64,000 bases of DNA from Tamilnaduibacter salinus (GTDB lineage Bacteria; Pseudomonadota; Gammaproteobacteria; Pseudomonadales; Oleiphilaceae): assembly GCF_003096655.1 (NCBI RefSeq), contig NZ_QEKQ01000005.1:237582-301581 (forward strand). The letters run 5' to 3'. Under the pieces are notes generated by a model. It saw only the letters and a program-made list of their open reading frames with translations, searched no databases and was not told the DNA's origin. Below are positions 7,800-18,924 of the stretch, one piece after another; positions within the stretch are counted from its first letter, which is position 1, and each line of letters begins with the position of its first letter. The position numbers were made by a program, and so were the translations under genes.

Positions 7800-7870
7800 T
7801 GTCCGTGCTTTCCCTGTCTTTCAGTGGCTGATTCTTTCTTTCCGCGTCCTTCAGCGGATGCCGCGGCGAA
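7800..7870. repeat. Two-tier palindromic repeat, copy 3 (right half only)
   Basis: Only the right-hand inner and outer arms are present (TTTCAGTGGCTG, then TTTCCGCGTCC, then CCGCGGCGAA). They end 3 bp before the LysE gene's stop codon. The inner arm is more diverged than in other copies. This is the 3' end of the convergent LysE gene. Confidence 0.7.
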
Positions 7871-7873
7871 CAA

Positions 7874-8512
7874 TCACTCCCCCGCCGACACACTCGACAT
7901 CACCAGCCGCCCGGCCAGCAGCAGCAACACGCCGCCCATCAGCCGGTCCAACCAGTGCCCGAACCGGGCGAATGCCCGACGAACCGCCGGCAGCGTGAAG
8001 AACAGCGCGACCAGGGCGAACCACAGCCCCGTGGCCAGCGCCATGTAGACGCCGTAAAAGGTCTGGGTGGCGATCGGTGTGGCCGGGCTGATGACCACCG
8101 AGAACAGGGAGACGAAGAACAGGGTGGCCTTCGGGTTGAGCAGGTTGGTGAGAAACCCGAGCCGGAACGCTTTGCCGGCGCTCTGGGCCGTCGGCATTGT
8201 CTCGCCCGTGTCGAGTGTTGCCGGACCGGAGCGCAGGCACTGGATCGCGATCCACGTCAGGTACAGCGCCCCCACGGTTTTCAGCGCCGTGAACAACATG
8301 ACCGACTGCTGGATGATCAGCCCGATGCCGAGCAGCGAATACGCCACGTGCACGAGAATGCCGAGACCAATCCCGACGGCGGTCCAGAGCGCGTTGGCCC
8401 GGTGCTGCATCAGGGCCTGACGCAACACCACCGCAAAGTCCGGCCCCGGACTGGCCACCGCGAGCAGGTGAACCAGGGCGACCGTGGCGAATTCCGCTCC
8501 GTCGATTGGCAT
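7874..8512 (-). CDS. LysE/RhtB family amino-acid exporter
   Basis: This 212-residue inner-membrane protein of the LysE translocator family has about six hydrophobic segments. It shows the diagnostic N-terminal SPGPDFAVVLRQAL motif near residues 21-34 and GFLTNLLNPKATLFF in the second half, both typical of RhtB-like exporters of homoserine, threonine or related amino acids. The substrate cannot be predicted. It is transcribed alone, flanked on both sides by copies of dispersed repeats, and convergent with the DAHP synthase gene. Confidence 0.88.
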   Translation of the reverse strand: MPIDGAEFATVALVHLLAVASPGPDFAVVLRQALMQHRANALWTAVGIGLGILVHVAYSLLGIGLIIQQSVMLFTALKTVGALYLTWIAIQCLRSGPATLDTGETMPTAQSAGKAFRLGFLTNLLNPKATLFFVSLFSVVISPATPIATQTFYGVYMALATGLWFALVALFFTLPAVRRAFARFGHWLDRLMGGVLLLLAGRLVMSSVSAGE

Positions 8513-8620
8513 CTCTCTTCCTGTATAAGTTTATGGTCGGGCAAATGTCGCCGCACTCTTTTGAAAGGTCTCGCCGTCTTTGACGTGGCCGAACATTTCG
8601 AGGGAGTTGCAAGCGGCGCT

Positions 8621-8694
8621 GCCCAGGCACCTTCGCCGAGAGCCGAGACCGGTCGCCCTACGGGCGACTCCGAAGTCGGAGACATCGGCTACAT
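8621..8694 (-). repeat. Dispersed repeat family 2, left module (copy B, inverted)
   Basis: Its reverse complement matches 7279-7353 almost base for base, including AATGTAGCCGATGTCTCCG-like sequence and the GAAGGTGCCTGGG end. It lies in the 253 bp gap between two minus-strand genes, 108 bp upstream of the LysE start codon, so the LysE gene is bracketed by inverted copies. A further short similarity (about 25 bp near 7760 and 8713) continues beyond. Confidence 0.85.
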
Positions 8695-8765
8695 GTTCAC
8701 CGATGGTCTTTTGCAACATCCTCTCTATGTCCGGCTACGTGGATGGCGTCAGGGCTGGTCGCGTC

Positions 8766-9905
8766 TCATCCATCAATCCGGTACGGCGCGCCGTGTTCCG
8801 CCCACTGGCTGTCCGGCACCACCACGATTTTCCCGAGATAGCGGCTGCCCCGGTCCACGAAGTATGCCTCCGCCTGGTGCAGTTCGGACAGCCGGAAGGC
8901 ACCGTGCAGAACCGGCTTGAGCTGACCGCTGCGAATCCACTCAATGAGCTGATCGGCTTCCTCCCGGGTGCCGTGGGAGACCCCAAAGATCTGAACCTGA
9001 TACAGATAGATCCGGGTCCAGAGAATCTCACTGATGTTACCACCACTTGCGCCCGCGATGCTCAGGCGCGGGTAGGTGCTGCGGGCGTTCATGTCGAAGA
9101 TCATGGCGTCGATGAAGCGGTCGGTCATCTCCCCGCCCACCAGATCCATGACCGCATCGATGGGCTGGTCGCCGGTTTCGGCCTTCACGCGATCCACGAA
9201 CCCCTCGATGTGGGAGCGGTCAAAGACGGCTTTCGCACCCAGTTCCAGCAACTGGTCCGCCTTTTCGGGCTTGCTCAGGGCATACGGGATCGCGCCCATA
9301 ATGCGGCAGAGCTGGATCAGCGCGGTGCCGACACCCCCGCTGGCGCCGGTGACCAGCACCCGCTCACCGGCCCGCACGTTGGCGGAGGTGAGCATGTGCA
9401 TGGCAGTCTGGTAGGAGCACATTCCCATGGCGGCCAGTTCCGCATCGGCCAGCGCCTCGTTGGGCACGTGATGAAACTGGTCGGAGGGCAGGGCCACGTA
9501 CTCGGCATACCCGCCATCGGCCCCGTGTCCGTAGTAGTCCGGCGTCAGATTGATGTCGCGCCGGTCGTTGGCGTACAGGTTGAAGTCCAGCAGGCCGCGT
9601 TCGCCAACGCGGCTCTCGTCAACGCCGTCACCCACGGCGACGACCCGACCGGCAATGTCTGCGCCCTGGATGCGTGGGAACGTCAGGGTCGGCTTGCCCC
9701 CCATCTGGAACGACGTCATTTCCCCTTTCTTTGTCGGGTACAGACCCTCCCGGGCCTTGCGGTCGGTGTTGTTCTTGGCCGTTGCGGTCACCTGAACCAG
9801 CACCTGACCCGGCCCGGGTTGCGGGGTGGGGACGTCCTGGTATTCCAGTTTGTCGATACCACCGTGACCGGTGAGAACCATGGCTTTCATCGTCTCGGGA
9901 ATCAT
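8766..9905 (-). CDS. Zinc-type alcohol dehydrogenase / quinone oxidoreductase-like protein
   Basis: This 379-residue medium-chain dehydrogenase/reductase has an N-terminal GroES-like domain (PGPGQVLVQVTATAKNNTDRK). A Rossmann domain follows with the nucleotide motif VLVTGASGGVGTALIQLCR near residues 186-204. The catalytic-zinc cysteine of classical alcohol dehydrogenases is replaced (KNNTD), and no structural-zinc Cys cluster is present, so it is more likely an NADPH-dependent quinone- or enal-reductase type. The substrate is unknown. It is a single-gene unit. Confidence 0.75.
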   Translation of the reverse strand: MIPETMKAMVLTGHGGIDKLEYQDVPTPQPGPGQVLVQVTATAKNNTDRKAREGLYPTKKGEMTSFQMGGKPTLTFPRIQGADIAGRVVAVGDGVDESRVGERGLLDFNLYANDRRDINLTPDYYGHGADGGYAEYVALPSDQFHHVPNEALADAELAAMGMCSYQTAMHMLTSANVRAGERVLVTGASGGVGTALIQLCRIMGAIPYALSKPEKADQLLELGAKAVFDRSHIEGFVDRVKAETGDQPIDAVMDLVGGEMTDRFIDAMIFDMNARSTYPRLSIAGASGGNISEILWTRIYLYQVQIFGVSHGTREEADQLIEWIRSGQLKPVLHGAFRLSELHQAEAYFVDRGSRYLGKIVVVPDSQWAEHGAPYRIDG

Positions 9906-10028
9906 GGCTGCTCGGCCTCCGTCGCCTGATCAGTGGGTATCCGTTCAGGATAGGTGAGTCCGACGGGGGTGTCAGGAGGGGTGCGGGAATTCCACTATTT
10001 GGTCGAGAAGCGGACTCCCTGGTCGAAA

Positions 10029-11090
10029 TCATAATAATCCAAGCTGCTCGCCGCCGGGCCGGCGGAACCGGTCCGTGCGGAGTGGCTCGGCCTCGTGCAG
10101 GCCGAAGCCGAGGTCGCGGGCCTTTTTGTTGAAGCGTTGGCGGATCAGGTCGGCGTAAAGGCCCTGACCGGTCATCCGTGTGCCAAATCGGGCGTCGTTC
10201 GTTTTTCCGCTGCGCAGGTCACGAATGCGGTTCAGCACATGGTCTTTCCGGTCCGGAAAGTGCCGCTCCAGCCAATCGGTAAACAGGTCCGTCAGTTCCA
10301 GCGGCAGCCGCAGCATGATCCAGCTGGCGCGGGTCGCTCCGGCCTCGGCGGCCGCCTCCAGCAGCCGCTCAATCTCATGGTCATTGATGAACGGAATCAC
10401 CGGCCCGAGGATGATGCCGGTGGGCACGCCCGCTTCGCTCAGCGACCGCAGGATCTTCAGTCGGGCTTTGGGGCCGGCGGTGCGTGGCTCCAGCCGGCGT
10501 TTTAGGTCACTGTCCATCGTGGTCAGGCTGACGCGCACCGAACACAGGCCTTCCGCTGCCATGTCGGCCAGAATATCCCGGTCCCGCAGGATCAGTCGCC
10601 CCTTGGTGATGATCGAGACCGGGTGGTGGTAGTCCCGAAGCACCTCCAGAACCTCCCGTGTGATGCCGCGCTGTTTCTCCAGCGGCTGATAGGCGTCGGT
10701 GTTCACTCCGAGGGCAATCGGGGAGACCTGATAGTCGGGGTGGTCGAGGCTCTCGCGCAATCGCCGTGCGGCATTGGGCTTGGCGATCAGCCGGGTCTCG
10801 AAGTCGAGGCCCGGTGACATGTCCCAATAGGTGTGGGTCGGACGGGCGAAGCAGTACACGCAGCCGTGCTCGCACCCACGGTAGGGATTGATGGACTGAT
10901 CGAACGGCACGTCCGGCGACTGGTTGCGGCTGATGATCGACCGCACGGACTCGTCAATGACCTGCGTCGCCAGACTGTCCGGCGAGAGCTGGTCGTCCGG
11001 GTCCTGATACCAGCCGTCGTCCCAGTCCCGGTCGGTCGCGATCGGCTGGAACCGGTTATTGGGATTCCGCGCTGTGCCTCGGGTGCGCAT
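10029..11090 (-). CDS. PA0069-like radical SAM protein (SplB / photolyase-like group)
   Basis: This 353-residue radical SAM protein has the 4Fe-4S cluster motif CEHGCVYCFARPTH (CxxxCxxC, near residues 72-80) after NPYRGCEHG. Its pattern matches the PA0069 / Rv2578c family in COG1533, the group that includes spore photoproduct lyase; the actual substrate is unknown. A canonical LexA box sits 15 bp upstream of the ATG, so the gene is probably SOS-induced, consistent with a DNA-repair role. The neighbouring DCC gene is divergent and may share the promoter region. Confidence 0.85.
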   Translation of the reverse strand: MRTRGTARNPNNRFQPIATDRDWDDGWYQDPDDQLSPDSLATQVIDESVRSIISRNQSPDVPFDQSINPYRGCEHGCVYCFARPTHTYWDMSPGLDFETRLIAKPNAARRLRESLDHPDYQVSPIALGVNTDAYQPLEKQRGITREVLEVLRDYHHPVSIITKGRLILRDRDILADMAAEGLCSVRVSLTTMDSDLKRRLEPRTAGPKARLKILRSLSEAGVPTGIILGPVIPFINDHEIERLLEAAAEAGATRASWIMLRLPLELTDLFTDWLERHFPDRKDHVLNRIRDLRSGKTNDARFGTRMTGQGLYADLIRQRFNKKARDLGFGLHEAEPLRTDRFRRPGGEQLGLL

Positions 11091-11105
11091 ACGGCCTCAA
11101 CAAAG

Positions 11106-11121
11106 CTGTATTTATATACAG
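11106..11121. promoter_or_regulatory. LexA (SOS) box
   Basis: The 16-mer CTGTATTTATATACAG fits the gammaproteobacterial LexA consensus CTGT-N8-ACAG exactly, with an AT-rich centre. It ends 15 bp from the start codon of the radical SAM gene and lies 98 bp upstream of the divergent DCC gene. The position suggests repression of the radical SAM gene. Confidence 0.82.
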
Positions 11122-11219
11122 TATATGGTGAACCGCACCGCGCGACAACCCGCATTCAATGACGGACGCCGGGGATCGCGTTACGGTGGGAGAAAGAATG
11201 CCAACGGGAGGTCGTCGCC

Positions 11220-11600
11220 ATGACCGCACACCATGATCCGCTGATCGTTTTCTACGATGGCGACTGCCCTGGCTGCGTCTCGGACCGGCGGCGTTACGAA
11301 TGGCTGGCCGGTCGCGCCGGCGACTCGGTGACCTGGTTCGATATCACCGATCAGGATGAGACGCTGCGGGCCCGGGGCATCGACCCGCTGCGCGCCTTGC
11401 AGGAATTGCACGTGCAGGACGCGGACGGCGTCATCCACAGCGAAATGGATGCCTATATCCTGCTGATGCGACGCGTCCCGGTCCTCAAACCGCTCGCCGT
11501 CCTGATCAGCCTCCCCATCATCCGCCCGGCGCTCGCACGGTGGTATCACGCCTGGGTCGAGCGGCGATTACGACGTCGCGGGGTTTTGTCGGATGGGTAA
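11220..11600 (+). CDS. DCC-family (DUF393) thiol-oxidoreductase-like protein
   Basis: This 126-residue protein begins with the defining DCC-family motif YDGDCPGC (residues 12-19), where the family normally has a CxxC redox pair. Here the spacing is D-C-P-G-C, so the pair is intact. The fold is expected to be thioredoxin-like, but no biochemical role is established for the family. A GGGAGG ribosome site precedes the ATG. It diverges from the LexA-controlled radical SAM gene. Confidence 0.85.
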   Translation: MTAHHDPLIVFYDGDCPGCVSDRRRYEWLAGRAGDSVTWFDITDQDETLRARGIDPLRALQELHVQDADGVIHSEMDAYILLMRRVPVLKPLAVLISLPIIRPALARWYHAWVERRLRRRGVLSDG

Positions 11601-11610
11601 AAGAGGTATT

Positions 11611-11760
11611 GGCCGCGGAAACCACGGATTGGCGTTATGTCCCGCGTTGGGCTTCCCCCGTCAGCCCAACCTACGTTCTTGCTACTTTTTTCTGTGTCCT
11701 TCCGTGGTTTCCGTGGCAAATAAGTCCGTTTCCGCGTTGTTCAGCGGATTCCGCGGCGAA
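11611..11760. repeat. Two-tier palindromic repeat, copy 4
   Basis: This occupies the whole 164 bp gap between convergent genes. A short left arm (GGCCGCGGAAACCACGG, 11611-11628) faces a complete right side: inner arm 11688-11720 and outer arm 11729-11760. The centre has an inverted repeat, TTGGGCT (11647-11653) with AGCCCAA (11663-11669). It ends 4 bp before the TauE-like gene's stop codon. Confidence 0.8.
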
Positions 11761-11764
11761 CCCC

Positions 11765-12544
11765 TCACCCAGCCATCAACCCCTGCCACAGCCCCACCGC
11801 ACTGATCGTCAGCAACACCCCGCCCAGCACCCGGAAGAAGACCGGCGTTTCGGCTTTCAGGATGCGTGCGTGGGCCTGAAGGCCAATGATGTGACCGATG
11901 GCGGCACAGGGCAGGAGCCAGGTGTGGTGAATCAGCTGCAGGTCCACACCCACGTAGATGAACGCGGCCATCTTGATGGTGACGAGGATGAACCAGAGCG
12001 CGAACAGCGAGTCCCGCAGTTGCTCCTTTTTCAGGTGTTGCGCGGCGACGGCGATGATCAGCGGCGCACCGATCAGCGAGGTGCCGCTGATGTAGCCGCC
12101 GAGCATCAGGAAGACCGTGTCCAGCGCCCGGCTGTTGCTGCGGAATGGGCGGTTCAGCAGGTAGGAGAGGGAATAGACCGCCACGATCGTGAAGATGATG
12201 ACGCTCATGATTGTGTTCGGCAGCGTGATCAGGCCAAACACGCCGACCAGTTTTGGCACGATCATGATCGCCAGGATGCGGCCCAGATAACGCCAGTCGA
12301 CCGTACCGCCAGCCGGTCGCCCGGCGTTTGATCCGGATCGGTTGTTCATGGCGATGGTCAGGGACGAGAACACCAGCAGGTGGACCGAGATGATCGGCAG
12401 GTACGCCAGCGGATCATTGTGAATGAGCAGCAGGAACGGCAGCGACAGGACGGCGCCGCCAAAGCCGAGCCCCGAGCGGACGAACCCGCTCCAGACAAAC
12501 GTCAGTCCGATCAGCACATACTGAATCATCGACAGGTCGGCCAT
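11765..12544 (-). CDS. TauE/SafE (TSUP) family permease
   Basis: This 259-residue membrane protein has about eight hydrophobic segments and the TSUP-family glycine-rich N-terminus GFVRSGLGFGGAVLSLPFLL. A second characteristic repeat is ISGTSLIGAPLIIA. Relatives export sulfite, sulfoacetate or other organosulfur anions; the substrate here is unknown. I place the start at ATG 12544 (MADLSMIQY), because the 70 upstream residues of the longer frame are Arg/Pro-rich, non-conserved in character and overlap the divergent helicase gene's 5' end. Confidence 0.82.
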   Translation of the reverse strand: MADLSMIQYVLIGLTFVWSGFVRSGLGFGGAVLSLPFLLLIHNDPLAYLPIISVHLLVFSSLTIAMNNRSGSNAGRPAGGTVDWRYLGRILAIMIVPKLVGVFGLITLPNTIMSVIIFTIVAVYSLSYLLNRPFRSNSRALDTVFLMLGGYISGTSLIGAPLIIAVAAQHLKKEQLRDSLFALWFILVTIKMAAFIYVGVDLQLIHHTWLLPCAAIGHIIGLQAHARILKAETPVFFRVLGGVLLTISAVGLWQGLMAG

Positions 12545-12657
12545 GGCGTTCTCCGGCTGGCAGGCGGGAAAAGGGCGGTATTCTACGCGGCTATCCTGCC
12601 GTCGCCCAGACGGCCCTGTCCTTGGACCGCACCGCCGGCTGGGGCAGAATACCCGCC

Positions 12658-15114
12658 ATGTTGCCCATCGACGATGTTCTGCCCGAACTGCTTGCCACCT
12701 TCGAAGACCGGACGACGGCGCTGCTTCAGGCCCCGCCGGGTGCTGGTAAGACAACGCGCGTTCCGTTGGCGCTGTTGTCGGCCGGCTGGCGCGGTGAGGG
12801 CCGTATTCTCATGCTGGAACCACGCCGGCTGGCGGCCCGGTCGGCGGCCCGTTTCATGGCGCATCAGTTGGGGGAGTCGCCGGGAGAGACAGTGGGGTAT
12901 CGCACCCGGCTGGACACCCGGGTGTCCGCCCGAACCCGCATTGAGGTGGTGACCGAGGGCATCCTGACCCGTCTGATCCAGTCCGATCCGGCGCTGGAGG
13001 GCTACGCCGCTGTTCTGTTCGATGAATTCCACGAACGATCTCTTCAGGCGGATCTCGGGCTGGCACTGGTCCGGGAATCCCAGCAGGCCCTTCGGGACGA
13101 TCTGAGGCTGCTGGTGATGTCGGCGACGCTGGACACCGAGCCGTTGGCGCAGTTGCTGGGAGGCGCGCCGGTGATCACCAGTGAGGGGCGGGCGTTTCCG
13201 GTGGATGTGTTCTACCGGCCGGCGCCCCGTCAGCGATCACTGCCCGACCATGTTGCGGCGACGGTGTCCGACGCCCTGTCGGAGCAGGCTGGCTCGGTGC
13301 TGGTGTTCCTGCCCGGGGCCGGCGAAATACGACGCGTTGCCCGGGCGCTGGACGGCGCGGTGCCAGAGGACGTACAGGTGATGCCCCTTTACGGCAGCCT
13401 GAAAGCGGCGCAGCAGGATGCCGCCATTGCCCCGGCGACTTCGGGCACCCGCAAGGTGGTACTGGCCACCGCCATTGCTGAAACCAGTCTGACGATCGAG
13501 GGCATTCGCGTGGTCGTGGACGCGGGACTGTCCCGCCGTGCCCGTTTCGACCCCAACAGCGGCATGACACGACTGACCACGGACCGGCTGTCCCGCTCAT
13601 CCGCTGAACAGCGCCGGGGCCGGGCGGGGCGTGTCGAGCCGGGCGTCTGTTACCGCCTCTGGAGCGAGACGGAACATCAGGGGCTGGCCGGGCAGGCGCC
13701 ACCGGAGATTGCCGAGGCCGATCTGGCCGCGCTCGTGCTGGAGCTGGCCGGCTGGGGTGCCCGGTCGCCGGACGATCTGGACTGGCTCGATCCGCCGCCG
13801 GAGGCCCACTGGCGACAGGCCCGTGACCTCCTGCAGTGGCTGGACCTCGTGGATAAGGACGGCGGCGTGACCGAAGCGGGACGTCAGGCGCTGGTGCTTG
13901 GCGTTCACCCACGGCTCGCGCACATGGTGCTGCGGGGACGTGAGTGGGGGTATCCGGTGACGGCGGCACGTCTGGCGGCGCTGCTGGGCGAACGTGATCC
14001 GCTGGGCCCCGGCGCGGGCGCGGATCTGGAACACCGTCTGAGGGCGATGACCGGGGAGTACGAGACCCGGGCTGACCTGAAACCGATCCGCCATGCCACC
14101 GCGCGCCTGATGCGCCGAGGCGATCAGGATATCGATGACCGGATGCCGGTCGGTCGCCTGCTGTCACAGGCCTATCCCGACCGGGTTGCCCATCGGCGTC
14201 CGGGTGACGCCAGCCGCTATCGGCTGAGCAATGGTCGTGGGGCCCGTCTGCGTGACGATGACCCAATGGGCCGGGAAACCTGGCTGGTGGCGGCGGAGCT
14301 GGACGGTCAGGCGCGGGAAGCCCTGATCTATCGGGCAGCGGTTATTGATCGTCCGACGCTGGATGAGGCGCTGGCGTCCCATATCCGAACGTCCGACGAG
14401 GTGGGTTGGGACGACCGGAAAGGCACGGTCGTGGCCCGACGGGTGACGCGCCTAGGTGCACTGGTTCTGGAGGAGACGTCGCTGCCAACGCCCGGACCGG
14501 AGCGTGTCGCGGAGGGGCTGCTGGATGCGGTGCGTCAAAAAGGCCTGGCGGCGCTGCCGTGGACAGATGCGGCGCGGCAGTGGCAGGCCCGGGTGCAGAC
14601 ATTGGCCACCGTTTGGCCGGACGACTGGCCCGATGTGGGCGATGCGACACTGCTCGCCTCTCTCCCGGAGTGGCTGGGGCCGTTTCTGGCGGGCGTGGGG
14701 GACTGGCAGGGCGTTCAGCGTCTGAACCTGATAGACGCGCTCACCAGTTGCCTGCCCTGGGACGGGCAATCGGCGCTATCGCGGCTGGCCCCCGAACGAC
14801 TGACGATCCCAACGGGCCAGTCCGTCCGGCTGGATTACACCGGTGAGCAGAGCCCGGTGCTGGCCACCAAGCTTCAGACCGTGTTCGGCTGGACGGACAC
14901 ACCGACCATTGCGGACGGACGCCTGCCGGTGGTGCTGCATCTGTTGTCTCCGGCGGGCCGGCCGCTGGCGGTCACCAGCGACCTGTCGAGCTTCTGGCGC
15001 CAGGCTTACCCGGAGGTCCGCAAGGACATGCGCGGTCGATACCCAAAGCACCCGTGGCCGGAAGACCCGTTCACCGCCGAGCCGGCCATGGGCACCAAGA
15101 AGTCGGGCCGATAG
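12658..15114 (+). CDS. hrpB: ATP-dependent helicase HrpB
   Basis: This 818-residue DExH-box helicase has the Walker A motif QAPPGAGKTTRVPLALL, the DEFHERSLQAD box typical of HrpB, motif III SATLD, and the SSAEQRRGRAGR motif VI. The C-terminal HrpB domain is also present. Length matches the family (about 810-840). HrpB is a conserved proteobacterial RNA helicase-like protein whose physiological role is poorly defined. I chose ATG 12658 (MLPIDDVLPELL), where the family N-terminus begins, over an earlier in-frame start. Confidence 0.92.
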   Translation: MLPIDDVLPELLATFEDRTTALLQAPPGAGKTTRVPLALLSAGWRGEGRILMLEPRRLAARSAARFMAHQLGESPGETVGYRTRLDTRVSARTRIEVVTEGILTRLIQSDPALEGYAAVLFDEFHERSLQADLGLALVRESQQALRDDLRLLVMSATLDTEPLAQLLGGAPVITSEGRAFPVDVFYRPAPRQRSLPDHVAATVSDALSEQAGSVLVFLPGAGEIRRVARALDGAVPEDVQVMPLYGSLKAAQQDAAIAPATSGTRKVVLATAIAETSLTIEGIRVVVDAGLSRRARFDPNSGMTRLTTDRLSRSSAEQRRGRAGRVEPGVCYRLWSETEHQGLAGQAPPEIAEADLAALVLELAGWGARSPDDLDWLDPPPEAHWRQARDLLQWLDLVDKDGGVTEAGRQALVLGVHPRLAHMVLRGREWGYPVTAARLAALLGERDPLGPGAGADLEHRLRAMTGEYETRADLKPIRHATARLMRRGDQDIDDRMPVGRLLSQAYPDRVAHRRPGDASRYRLSNGRGARLRDDDPMGRETWLVAAELDGQAREALIYRAAVIDRPTLDEALASHIRTSDEVGWDDRKGTVVARRVTRLGALVLEETSLPTPGPERVAEGLLDAVRQKGLAALPWTDAARQWQARVQTLATVWPDDWPDVGDATLLASLPEWLGPFLAGVGDWQGVQRLNLIDALTSCLPWDGQSALSRLAPERLTIPTGQSVRLDYTGEQSPVLATKLQTVFGWTDTPTIADGRLPVVLHLLSPAGRPLAVTSDLSSFWRQAYPEVRKDMRGRYPKHPWPEDPFTAEPAMGTKKSGR

Positions 15115-15116
15115 TG

Positions 15117-15195
15117 GTCGGTTGGGCTGCTCATTTTTCCGTGTTCTTCCGTGTTTTCCGTGGCCAATAAATCCGTTTCTTCGGCAGCCCAACCG
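15117..15195. repeat. Two-tier palindromic repeat, copy 5 (inner half) inside a 12 bp inverted repeat
   Basis: Inner-arm units TTCCGTGTTCTTCCGTG and TTTCCGTGGC (15136-15164) are enclosed by CGGTTGGGCTGC (15119-15130) and its perfect reverse complement (15184-15195). It lies between the convergent hrpB and fghA genes and may act as a bidirectional terminator. Confidence 0.7.
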
Positions 15196-15206
15196 ACGGC
15201 CCCGCT

Positions 15207-16052
15207 TTATAGGGCCTGTGCATGATGCGCAATATGGTCCTCGATAAAGCTCGAGATGAAGAAGTACGAATGATCGTACCCCGGTTGCATCCGCAGATTG
15301 AGATCCACGCCCGCCTGTGAACAGGCGTACTGCAGCGCCTCGGGTCGGAGCTGGCCGTCGCGCAGGAAGTTGTCGTCGTCCCCCTGATCCACAAGAATCG
15401 GCAGCTCGCTGCCGTGAGCGGCGATCAGTTCGGAGGCGTCCCATTGTTTCCAGGCCTCGCGATCATCGCCCAGATAACCGGAGAAGGCTTTCTCCCCCCA
15501 CGGGCACTGCACGGGATTGCAGATTGGAGCAAAGGCAGACACCGAGCTGTATCGCGCCGGGTTGCGCAGGGCGCAGACCAGCGCGCCATGACCGCCCATG
15601 GAGTGGCCACTGATGGCCTCCCGGCCATTGAGCGGGAAATGGGCTTGCACCAGCGCGGGGAGTTCCTGGGTGACGTAGTCATACATCCGGTAGTGACGGC
15701 TCCAGGGCGACTGAGTGGCGTTGACGTAGAAGCCGGCGCCGGAGCCGAAGTCGTAGGCCTCATGCTCGCCGGGCAGGTCGGTGCCGCGCGGGCTGGTGTC
15801 CGGGCCGATCAGGGCGATGCCCGCTTCGGCGGCCGCCCGGTGGGCACCGGCCTTCTGCATGAAGTTCTCGTCGGTGCAGGTCAGCCCCGACAGCCACCAG
15901 AGCGCCGGCACCTTGCGGTGTTCGGCGGCCGGCGGCAGGTAGACCGCGAAGGTCATGTCGCAGTTCTGGACGCCACTCCAGTGGCGGTAGCGGCCGTGCC
16001 AGCCGCCAAAGCTTTTCGTCAATGACAGACGTTCCGGTTGGGTCGGGGCCAT
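15207..16052 (-). CDS. fghA: S-formylglutathione hydrolase
   Basis: This 281-residue alpha/beta hydrolase of the esterase D type splits S-formylglutathione into formate and glutathione, the last step of glutathione-dependent formaldehyde oxidation. Seen are the oxyanion region LSGLTCTDENFMQKAGA, the nucleophile elbow GHSMGGHGAL (Ser near 146), an Asp in LVDQGDDDNFL and the catalytic His in PGYDHSYFFI. It begins 8 bp downstream of the frmA stop on the same strand, forming the expected two-gene unit. Confidence 0.94.
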   Translation of the reverse strand: MAPTQPERLSLTKSFGGWHGRYRHWSGVQNCDMTFAVYLPPAAEHRKVPALWWLSGLTCTDENFMQKAGAHRAAAEAGIALIGPDTSPRGTDLPGEHEAYDFGSGAGFYVNATQSPWSRHYRMYDYVTQELPALVQAHFPLNGREAISGHSMGGHGALVCALRNPARYSSVSAFAPICNPVQCPWGEKAFSGYLGDDREAWKQWDASELIAAHGSELPILVDQGDDDNFLRDGQLRPEALQYACSQAGVDLNLRMQPGYDHSYFFISSFIEDHIAHHAQAL

Positions 16053-16060
16053 AGTCGTCC

Positions 16061-18716
<2,656 letters not shown>

Positions 18717-18735
18717 GGCGACCTCCTGGTCATTG

Positions 18736-18903
18736 CTATTGCCCGTCGTCCCGGACGCCGGTTGTACGTGTCACGGTTTTCTCGACAACTTTCGTCTTCT
18801 CGCGGACCACGGTCTTACGCTCGGTCACACCCAACGGCACTGTGATTCCCAGACCGATCTGGACGTCCTGCATGTCGCTGTCGAAGGTGTCGTGTAGGTA
18901 ACT
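18736..18903 (-). pseudogene. Orphan 3' coding fragment upstream of the TSP3 lipoprotein gene
   Basis: A minus-strand frame opens right after a stop near 18904 with no start codon and no ribosome site. It contains DVQIGLGITVPLG followed by a Lys/Glu/Arg/Thr/Val-rich tail, and ends at TAG (18736-18738), 19 bp before the lipoprotein start. Codon third positions are GC-rich like neighbouring genes, so I read it as the truncated end of a gene that once preceded the lipoprotein gene, possibly for an envelope protein. A 45-residue peptide from an internal ATG (18873) is the less likely alternative. Confidence 0.45.
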
Positions 18904-18924
18904 CTATTTTTAAGTGCCATGGAC

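Noticed and set aside
8580..9929. 449-codon plus-strand frame over the quinone-oxidoreductase-like gene
   Set aside because: It is an antisense shadow; its 5' part is repeat sequence and it has no recognisable domain.
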